A DNA stretch of 64,000 nt. Source: Agrocybe praecox (Eukaryota > Basidiomycota > Agaricomycetes > Agaricales > Agrocybaceae). How positions within the stretch are numbered: position 1 is the stretch's first letter; each line of letters starts with the position of its first letter. Position numbers and translations under genes: made by a program. The stretch is taken from contig OZ024846.1 of assembly GCA_964017145.1 (NCBI GenBank), positions 744,001-808,000 of the forward strand. Direction: 5' to 3'. The notes under the pieces are model-generated. The model saw only the letters and a list, made by a program, of their open reading frames with translations, did not search any database and was not told the origin of the DNA. Below, in pieces: positions 56,073-64,000 of the stretch.

Positions 56073-58135
56073 ATGACGACTCCGTCGTCTTCAACCACGT
56101 CCCCTTCGCCGCCGACAGCTTATCTTCATCATGGCCCATCTTCTCAGCAACCCTCCACCTCCTTAGGAACAGATATTGCGGACCAGGAGTCTAGGAAGAA
56201 AGCAGCTGTGGAGAAGTTTTTGGCAAGAGCTGAGGTAGCTATGGTATGTTTTTCCCCTCTGCCCCGACGCGTTGTGTGGTCGGAGACGTGATGGATCTTC
56301 CGAGCTGCGCGGATGCCTGATGTCCTTGCATCCGAGCCAGCTGCATGACGTCCTTAATTTAATGTCAATGTCGCCGACCACTCCCCTGCGTAGCAATCTG
56401 AAACCATTCGTTCACCACTTACTCATCATTCCCACAGGTTACCCGCGCACTGCGAGCGCGTTTAGCCTATGCGTCGTACAAGGCGACCAACAATATCCCT
56501 CACATTCCTTTGCGCGATCTCGAGGCACAGAGTCAGAGTCAAACGGCTTCATTCAACCGCACCATTGCCGCCAAACGCAAGGCAGTTGGTGCTACTAATT
56601 ATTACAACAATCCTGCAACCCAAGGTCCCAGTAGTTCAGGCTCAGGCAGCCTACGACGGAGTGGTACGGGCTCGATGGCTCCTCCCACTTCTGTTTCTTC
56701 CCCTCGAACACATCCTTCAAATGCACCTGGGACCCCAGGCTACGCGAACTATAATGATACCGCGTCTGGGCAAAGACACACCCCTCAAGCTCCGAGCTTG
56801 TATGCATCCATTTTAGCACCTCCAGCGACTAAACAGGCGCGAACAATACACAACCCAAACGACCCCCCAGTTCCACCTCCTTCACGGCCGGAGCCATCCC
56901 CAAGACCACGCGTCCCAAAAGCATCGCCGAAGACGGAGAGTTCGCGTTCACATGCGAAGACTAAGCAATCATCAAAACCTGTTAAAACTCCGGTGTCTCC
57001 TAATAAACGGCGTACTCAAGGGGGATCCATTGACAAGGGTAAACGGAAACAAAATGCAGACGATATGGATGTTGACGGCGACGTTGATATGAAGGCGGCG
57101 GCGGCACTGACCTCGTTGGCCAGGCATCATAACCGACCATCAATAGGTAGTGCATCATCGCCTAGGTCGAGTATTGATGGTTCCGAAGTTGGCTCCGCGT
57201 ATTCTTATTCACACTTTGCACAATCATCTACACGGTCAGGTCCTAGCATTCCGACTCATTTATCCGCCATACCATCCTCATCAAACCCTGTTGCAGAGCC
57301 TACAGCTCGTATCCAGACTCCTCCACCTTATAACACAGGAAATACTCCTCAACATGCCAGTCCTCGCGCTGCACCGACAGACAGCGAAGCTGCCAACTTA
57401 ATGCTATTCCTTGCTACATCGCCGTCACCCGCAAGGCCAAACAATAAAGACAGCAAAGATATGACAGCATATCGTACCCTTGGAGGTAACACCGGTTTAC
57501 GAACGAAGGGCAGAGTTCTTTTCCCTTCTACTTCCGCTATGGATTCTACACACGAGGATAATGTAGCGACTCCAGGAGGAACATCTTACAGACCTCCTGG
57601 CTTGACCCGAGGTGGGGAGTCTAGCTTCACGTCTAGTATATCCAGCATAGGCGGCGAACTTGGCGGTGGGAATAAGGCTGGTTCTAGTGACATCCACAGC
57701 TCACAAAATAGGACAATGCACACAAGAACAGGTTCTTTTGGTGGCGATGGTATTCCTCAGCTTCTACCTCCAGCGCCTTTGCCACTTCCATCAGGATCAA
57801 CGAGTCCGGCAGGACGAAAGGATGCAGCTTCTAGGAATAACGCTTTCGGGGTTTCTGGTGGCAATGGAGGTTCTCTGGAATTCAATATCCACGAGTTCAT
57901 TAATGCCTCACCATCATCACCTGCACGGTCGGCTCATCATGCGCAGGGAACCGGTGGTACTCACAAACCCAACCTTGGTCTTCGGGCCGACGTTGGAAGA
58001 AAGCTCTTCGAGGAAGAGCAAATGCGTCATGCTCACGCAATACAGGCTGCTACGACACCCTCAAGCGTAGGAGTCCCAAGTCAGCGGCAGGAGGATAGAA
58101 CACTGGGCGCAGGAATCGACTTGATTCATAGCTGA
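56073..58135 (+). CDS. Whi5/Nrm1-like G1/S transcription repressor
   Basis: Exon 1 (56073-56243) joins exon 2 (56438-58135) with ATG|GTT to give about 622 residues. Near residue 55 is the Whi5/Nrm1 type motif VTRALRARLAYASYKATNNI (helix with RL...A.YK). A second short motif, AANLMLFLATSPSPARP, lies near residue 325. The rest is disordered and rich in Ser/Pro, with many SP/TP sites (SPSP, TPVSPNKRR, SPRAAP) suited to CDK phosphorylation, and a Lys/Arg stretch for nuclear import. Whi5/Nrm1 bind and repress SBF/MBF until Cln-CDK phosphorylates them. The call rests on the motif and composition; a generic disordered regulator is the alternative. Confidence 0.62.
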
Positions 58136-59595
58136 TGACATTACCCAAGACTGATGACTCCTCCATGGCGAATGCATAAGCGGAATGATAACTATAGACT
58201 TTTCCTTTCCGAATCCTCTCTGTTTCAGAACCATAGTCTCCCCCGTCTCCGAGTTTCTTTTTTGTTGTACTAATCAGGGACTTGTCACAACAACGCATGC
58301 TGTATCACCAGTCATCTCACTTCCAAAACTCGCATTTTACACTCCAACGACAACAACGCGAACCCTTTCTCTTTTTCTCCCGCGACTTTCAACTTGCGTC
58401 ACAACCAACCAACCAATTTATTTTCCCATCTCTTTTTGTAATGACACTGTAACACAAATCGACGCTTGTCCGAATGACCCACATATGATGCCAACAAACG
58501 AAACCATCAACGGCGATACAATTTTTTTTTCTTTCAGTTTTCAGTTTATATATATACACCCGTCTTGTCTTTTTTATCACACTATACTTCCTAGCGGACA
58601 CCCATACGCACGGCTATTCCATGACTCATCTCACGATTTGATTCCGGAATTGCCGAGAAGGGGGAGGGGTTGAGCATGATTACTTTCTTCTTTTAACATT
58701 CTGAGGACGGACGGTTTTATATATATGTCGTGTTTTTCCAATTCTCTCCCTTCGTTCATCTAGCTTTTTCATAGTCGCTGTTTTTTCTCCCTTCCCATCG
58801 TGTCTATTTATTCAACGTCTCTCCTTGCCCAGCAAATCATTGATCGCGTGTTGTGTGTTGCTAAATAGTCTGATATGTCACTTATTTTGTCTGAATTTTC
58901 CCTTCTCACTCACTCTCTCGCACTTTTGTTCCATGCATACATCCGAATTTCGTGTAGGAAAACATCGAATCTTTTTTATGCTTATTTCTTTATGCTTTTT
59001 TTTCTGTTCTGCGTACTTCTCTTTTTCAGTCATCATACAGACCGATATCGAATGGAAACAAACATCTGCCTTGCCCTCACTTCTTGACTTTGTAATTTTA
59101 CCACCAATTAATTCATATCATTCGTCACGAATCTATCTATGTCTATTTCTTTCCTCTTTTCGCTTTAGTGTACACGAAGGACTGTGATCTTGTATACAGT
59201 ATTCTCACTAATATTGTGGCTATGCGAAATCTTGTGCTTTTCAATTGTCTGATAGTACATACTTACCGTGGCCATTTTTATGTCATATAGAAACGTTTCT
59301 TTGTTACCTTGTACTGGAACAATGTATATAATAGATATTTATCTCCCCGTTGATCTCGAGGTTGTGTTGGAGCGGAGTAGATCGGTTAACCCCATTAAGA
59401 AAAGATATCCTCTTTTGGTTTAGTGCCAGAATTGAACCACGATGCACGCACGCACTCACTTTTGTTTCTTTCACCCAATCCACTTCGTAAGTTTGTCTAT
59501 GGAGACACACTCTAGACTCTGACAGGCACTAGTTAACGCACCTTAAACGAAATTGGACTATAAGAAATAAATAACGAGTAATTGACGACCCAATC
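58136..59595. other. Intergenic, T-rich
   Basis: Pyrimidine-rich sequence (TTTTTTC, CTTTTTTT tracts) on the plus strand between the Whi5-like and Sur7-like genes, probably containing a long 3' UTR and the next promoter. Frames at 58185-58673 and 58825-59187 are biased to Phe/Ser/Leu by the T-richness and look spurious. Confidence 0.4.
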
Positions 59596-60557
59596 ATGAT
59601 CATCTACGCCAATCCTACTTTCTACGTCTTCCTCGCCGCAGTTACTGCATTTATCTTGCTGTAGGTTTTATTTATATCATTCAGATCGAGTTTACCAAGT
59701 TAACTGTCACTGGTTCACGCCCACTAGGCTCCTTCCTGCGTTTTCGATGCCCCTAGTCTCAACGTTATATTTCTTACATTCGGATCAAGCAAATGGAGTG
59801 AGGTTTGGTATGTGGGGGTGGTGCTTGGACAACTATTTGGTATGCTCGCCTCTCCAGTGAGAAATACCCTTCGTTTGCGTTTAAGATAGGCAAGCGCTGC
59901 CACTTATCGGAATATCCTTTAACAGATTGGGATATACGTGGACGCCAGAAATAACTGTTCCTATCACCAAAGCCTTGATCTTGTACCCAATCGGTAAGAG
60001 TCTTGCTTTTGCCAGGTTTCCATTCCCGCTACTGGTCCGTTCTCGACTCTTACTCGCATTTATCTCAGCTGCGGTGTTTACTTTCCTGTGTCTGATCTCG
60101 ACCGTGCCTATTCTATGCGCTAGAACTTCGCAGTCGACCAATGGGGTCTTCAAGTTCCTGGCTTGGTCATCCTTCGCCTGGTCTTTCCTTGCTTTCCTCT
60201 TTATGATTGGAATGTTTGGGACGGCAAAAACTAGATTTCAAAATCATGGGTTCGCCGCAAGCTACGGAAATTTGGTTCGAATTTCTGTTTCCCAATTTAC
60301 GAAGATACCGGTAATGCTGATAACGATATTCTTTACAGCCTTGGATGTCGCTCGTTGCGACTTTGTTGCTTCTGATAGTCGCTACCAGCCCGTTCTTCAT
60401 CAAAACACCTCCTGTTAAGCAGAGTTCGAGCAGCCGGAATCGGCCTTCTACTCGAAACCGAAGTGATATCGAGGCTCGACCCAGACATCGAGATGAACGT
60501 CGTCATAATCGACCTCACCGTGATGATAACCGAAAGCCAGTTTCCGATACCAAATAA
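59596..60557 (+). CDS. Sur7/PalI-family four-helix membrane protein
   Basis: Exons 59596 to about 59660, 59728-59856, 59926-60274 and 60339-60557 give about 230 residues. Splicing restores the family signature GVRFGMWGWCLDNYLVCSPL|QLGYTW, with its paired Cys. Membrane helices are about TFYVFLAAVTAFILL, LLLAFISAAVFTFLCLISTV, FAWSFLAFLFMIGMFGT and MSLVATLLLLIVATSPFFI. The tail is basic and soluble (RHRDERRHNRPHRDDNRKP). Sur7/PalI proteins sit at eisosomes or at the plasma membrane as sensors, PalI acting in ambient-pH signalling. The 59857-59925 intron uses donor CA|GTGAGA; using the earlier GTATGC donor would break the frame. Which of the two subfamilies this is cannot be told here. Confidence 0.8.
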
Positions 60558-60782
60558 TCGATATACTGACGGAAAAACTGCGTGTAAACTGTATACCTAG
60601 TCCTGGAATAGACAACCTCAGAAAGCATTTGGAAAACATTGGCGTGACGGAGAAAGTACTAATTTGGCAATAACCAAGCAAACCACAACAACAGCATCGG
60701 CAAATGTGGATGATTTGATTTGATAATGACTCGTTCATGTACTTACCTCGCGCCTCCACCTACTGCTCTGTTCTTGATCATC

Positions 60783-61590
60783 ATGACTTCCTACCTCCGT
60801 AGCTGGCTCTACAACGATACTACCCAAGCTGAATCCATACAAGTACCTACGCTCCAGACTATATCACCTCCTACTTCAGATGAGGAAGATGGAGAAGCAA
60901 CGGAAACTGAACACGATGCTGATCTGCCGCCTGCATTCCCAAGTCTGAACAGTGCCCAGCGAGTCCAATCTGCACCGACTCGTGGCTTCTTGACTGACTC
61001 CCAGCTCATGCCGCCACCTCCCGTACCGTCACTTGCAGTGCGGCAGCCTGGAGTCCCGAATACAAAAGGCAATTCCTTGGCTGTCCCACCAACGACAACA
61101 AAGCCACCACCAAAGCCTTCAAAGAAAGCAGGGAAAGTGGCTTTAGCGCCAGGCCACAGTCCTCTGGATTGGGCCGCTCTCAAGTCATCCGGTGCAGACT
61201 TGCGCGTGAGTCAGCTTCCTTGTGATAAGTATACAAATCGTGACTCACGGAAACTGAACTGCGGATTTCAGGGAATCGATTCTCTCATGCGTATACCGCC
61301 CTCTGTACTGAAGCAACATAATAAACGTGACGATGCTTGGTCTGCGTTCAATGGCAAGGTCTACAATATGACGGCTTATCTGCCCTTTCATCCTGGAGGA
61401 GAGAAAGAATTGATGCGGGTCGCAGGACGGGATGGCACGAAATTATTTGGTACATACCAGTTCCTCTTGCTGCCTTGTACAGGAGCGTCTAATTCATTTG
61501 ACAGCATCCACTCATGCTTGGGTCAACGTCGACTTTATGCTCGACTCGTGCCTCGTTGGATTCCTCATACCGGAGCCTTCCTCGCCATAA
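60783..61590 (+). CDS. Irc21-like cytochrome b5 domain protein
   Basis: The start is the ATG of MTSYLRSWLYND. A Pro/Ser-rich linker (PPPPVPSLAVRQPG) leads to PGHSPLDWAALKSSGADLR, then a GTGAGT...TTTCAG intron, then the cytochrome b5 domain: DDAWSAFNGKVYNMTAYLPF, HPGGEKELMRVAGRDGTKLF, a second intron, and STHAWVNVDFMLDSCLVGFL. The His of HPGG and the His of THAWVN are the two axial haem ligands. The stop is at 61588-61590. Length about 235 residues. Irc21-type proteins are soluble b5-like electron carriers whose acceptor is unclear. No membrane anchor is visible, unlike microsomal b5. A longer start at 60726 is open but adds a hydrophobic leader that is not needed. Confidence 0.82.
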
Positions 61591-61730
61591 AATTATAATA
61601 TCTTTATAATGAGGTTTGATATACTATTATTCACAGCAATGTACTAATAATAATGTTGGTAATCCAACATTATGTAGATGCGCGTAGACAGCATACATAC
61701 ATAACAAGTCCAAATTCACACTCTAAACGA

Positions 61731-63887
61731 TCATGGTAATGGTCTAACTGTTACAACTGCAGGTTCAATATAATCGGGTCCTTTTCTCTGTGTGGGCAAC
61801 GGGACAAAACGCTGTTGCAAATAACTGACTTGCGGTTTCTCTGTCGCATAAAGTGCAAACATAGTGTCGGGCGTTCCTGCCAATTGGATGAACTGAATCT
61901 CGTTCATCCCTTCATAGACGTGGTCTTCGATCATCACAGGAGGGGATGCGGGTTTCTAAGCAAAAAGCATAAAAAAGGCGCTCATATCACATCAATGATT
62001 TCACGAGACTTACAAGTCTTTGCGGCAGCAAGGTCTTCCGCTTATCCGTTTCACGATTAACCTCAATAATTAATTCACCAGCAGGTGGCCAGCGTTTATC
62101 AGTCGAATAAACAGCACGAGTCAATTGCTCGGGAGATGGGTCCGGCCCAATTTCTTGCATGACATTCTGAACAAGTTGTTGTGAAAGTGAACAAAGTTGA
62201 AGAGAGACCTTGGGAGGCCGCAACTCTTGCGTCGGGTCAAATACATCTGACATTGGTGTTGGTGGTTGGCTTTTGACGGAAAAGTGTTATTGGGCACAAT
62301 ATGCTTTATATTGAGTTGATACACTCACTTAGGGTCCGGGAGTGCAGGTATATTCCATTTGACTGCTGTTTGATGGTCTATTTCAAATGAACACTTCAAA
62401 GTTCCCATGTCTGAAAGACCAATTTTGAAAAACCAGAATCCAGGAACCAAATGACAAGGCAAGATCTGTTGTTGTTCCTCTTCATGTTCTTCTTGTTCCA
62501 TGAATTCCTCTTGATCTACAGGCTCCTCCTGTTCCATGGTTTCTTGCTGTTCAACAAATTCCTGTTGGTTCATAAGTTCTTCTTGTCTACTTTCTTCCCA
62601 TTCTATGTTCTCCTGATCCATGGGTTCTCCTTGTTCCATAGACCGGTCTTGTTCAGTCGGCTCAAGGGCTTGGGCTATGTTATCCTCTTCTTGTTGCTCA
62701 GTAATATGAGGTGGAGGAGTAGAGAGCCCGATTTGCATTGGTTCTGGTTGCAGGCTTCGTCGTTGATTTTCTCCAACCACATTACGTTTCGATAAAGAGC
62801 TTTCTAACGACATTGACCTTGAAGCATATTCATCAGGAGTATGATTTATATCTGGTGCTGGTCTTCTAATCGATGACGGAGATGACCTGTCGTCGGATAT
62901 ATTATGTTGCAAGAGCTCCTCTGGTGGTTTGTGAGGCGAGGGTGGTCCAGGAGTAGGAACATGTGACGGCATCCAAAGTCTATCTGGGGACTTTGAACTT
63001 GATGGACCAGAGTTGGATGGATTTTGGCTCTGCCTAATGGGCGAAGCGGATCTACGTATATATTCGTCGTCGCGATGTGCCGGTCTTCGTGGTCGTTCTG
63101 GTGAATTATTATATCGATTTTTCGAATGCTCGTTGTATCGGTAAGGTGCGCCACGATCGTACTTATTGTGCTGGTACCTACGCGGAGGATAATCATCTTC
63201 ACGATGTTTATCTGATCCTCTTCTATCCACAGGTGATCTGGATCTGCGGGCCTTGAAATCCCGACGGTCATAATCTCGCCCATGTGCAAACTTTGGATAC
63301 TCAGGCCGATTACGGGAATAAGGTGATTTGTTTAGAGGGTGGCGATTGTATGGTTCTGGTGAACGGGGTCCGTGACTTGAAGTGGTAGTAGCGTAACTTG
63401 CACGTCTGTTATGATGATAAGGCGGATCTTGAGGTAGACTGCGTGGCTCTGGGGAACGACGACTGCTACTTGAGGTGGTAGCATGACTTCCTCGTCTATG
63501 ACGATGGTAAGATGGCTCCGGAGCCATAGAAGTGACCGGCGATATTGAGCGAGGTCGCTTGTTATATCTCGACTCAGATATTTGAGATGAATGACTTGAT
63601 CCTCTTGGACGTTCCCGCTTGTATCCTGTGCTTCGAGAAGGGCTTGTGGAAGGTCGTTGCGTGCCATCGCTGGCTCTTCGGTACGTGGAAGTTGATGAAT
63701 GAAAATCCTCTTCAAGGGCCACGTTCCTTGATGGAGATTTTCTTTCGATCGGCCTTGCGCGCTCCTTCTGCATCATCATTCTGCGTCCTGGGTCCATATA
63801 TGCGCTTGTTTGACTTGATGGTTGCGAGGTCTGAGCGGGAAGAGGTAGTCGGGAAGTTCCTGCTATCATTGTGGATGACTGTGGCAT
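61731..63887 (-). CDS. SR/acidic-repeat protein with possible PINIT-like carboxy-terminal region
   Basis: The long exon (62325-63887) encodes about 520 residues: a Ser/Arg/Tyr-rich disordered part (RSRSPVDRRGSDKHREDD; YNNSPERPRRPAHRDDEY) and then Met/Gln/Glu repeats (EQQETMEQEEPVDQEEFMEQ). A folded-looking region follows, with FWFFKIGLSDMGTLKCSFEI and two downstream exons containing KVSLQLCSLSQQLV, RWPPAGELIIEVNRE and EDHVYEGMNEIQFIQLAGT. The W-P...VN...N-x-I/V...F order recalls the PINIT domain of PIAS/Siz SUMO ligases, yet no SP-RING (Cys/His) follows. The start may lie further upstream, near the window edge. About 690 residues. SR-type nuclear RNA binding is another possibility. Confidence 0.6.
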
Positions 63888-64000
63888 GGACGAAGAGTCT
63901 GGTGTTGAGTCAGATGCAATGGGGGCGTGGCTGACGTGCAGCGTGGAATTAATTGCGGGTGATGTGCTTTCCGAGCCTTTTAAATCTTTGTTAACCCGGC
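63888..64000. other. Right edge
   Basis: The first 113 bp upstream of the SR protein's ATG. The minus-strand frame is open to the left for some codons, so a longer amino terminus is possible. Confidence 0.3.

Noticed and set aside
58185..59187. Phe/Ser-rich frames between the Whi5-like and Sur7-like genes
   Set aside because: They reflect T-rich DNA; there is no conserved motif, and the membrane-like text is low complexity.
59395..59450. GGTTCAATTC-type string on the minus strand as a tRNA end
   Set aside because: The five flanking bases on each side do not form a stem.
1..64000. LTR retrotransposons, CRISPR arrays, rRNA genes
   Set aside because: No reverse transcriptase, integrase or long direct repeats were recognised, no regular spacer array was seen, and no rRNA sequence was recognised by eye.

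Overview
The window looks like a nuclear segment of a mushroom-forming basidiomycete (Agaricomycetes). Almost every gene is broken by short introns of about 45-70 nt with GT...AG ends. Housekeeping genes read as fungal orthologues, and the accessory genes belong to families expanded in Agaricomycetes: F-box/LRR proteins, HSPA12-like Hsp70s, DUF7918-like proteins, AIG1-type GTPases, EF-hand/ZZ proteins, 8-Cys small secreted proteins and a 7TM receptor-like protein. Exon junctions were worked out by eye from reading frame and splice consensus, so they are predictions.

Layout. 0-4.1 kb: two tandem F-box/LRR paralogues on the minus strand, the first cut by the left edge. 4.5-6.6 kb: an RMD1/Sif2/RMND1-family (DUF155) membrane protein. 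7.9-9.6 kb: a coiled-coil/disordered conserved protein. 10.4-15.9 kb: an HSPA12-like Hsp70 ATPase that appears to splice in frame into a disordered tail of about 960 residues. 16.4-16.9 kb: a small unknown ORF. 18.8-21.0 kb: eIF3j (HCR1) divergent from COQ9. 21.0-24.9 kb: a large EF-hand plus ZZ-finger protein whose stop lies 16 bp from the COQ9 stop. 25.3-26.9 kb: two small unknown proteins. 27.5-30.0 kb: VTC1 and the Hsp40 SIS1, divergent around a perfect heat-shock element.

30.7-39.2 kb is an accessory block. It holds three DUF7918-like paralogues (A, B, C, all minus) with the same carboxy-terminal (V/I)IDLT motif, and two 8-Cys secreted paralogues between B and C. 39.6-41.0 kb: a 7TM receptor-like gene. 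41.24-41.93 kb: a 696-bp element with about 30-bp terminal inverted repeats, CAGT...ACTG ends and flanking TA, a non-autonomous Tc1/mariner/pogo-like MITE. 42.0-43.6 kb: a tail-anchored protein, possibly peroxisomal Pex26-like. 45.3-49.7 kb: two paralogous P-loop GTPases with coiled-coil tails flanking an unknown Cys-containing protein. 51.5-53.1 kb: RAI1/DXO decapping enzyme. 54.4-54.6 kb: a roughly 70-bp tandem repeat in a gene-poor stretch. 56.1-58.1 kb: a Whi5/Nrm1-like repressor. 59.6-61.6 kb: a Sur7/PalI-family membrane protein and an Irc21-like cytochrome b5 protein. 61.7-63.9 kb: an SR/acidic-repeat protein with a PINIT-like carboxy-terminal region.

The housekeeping genes serve unrelated basic functions (translation initiation, ubiquinone synthesis, polyphosphate, chaperoning, RNA 5'-end quality control, G1/S control). 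The most unusual content is the Hsp70-disordered-tail fusion, the SIM-like DUF7918/secreted-protein block, the AIG1-like GTPase pair and the MITE. No tRNA, rRNA, CRISPR array or intact autonomous transposon was recognised.
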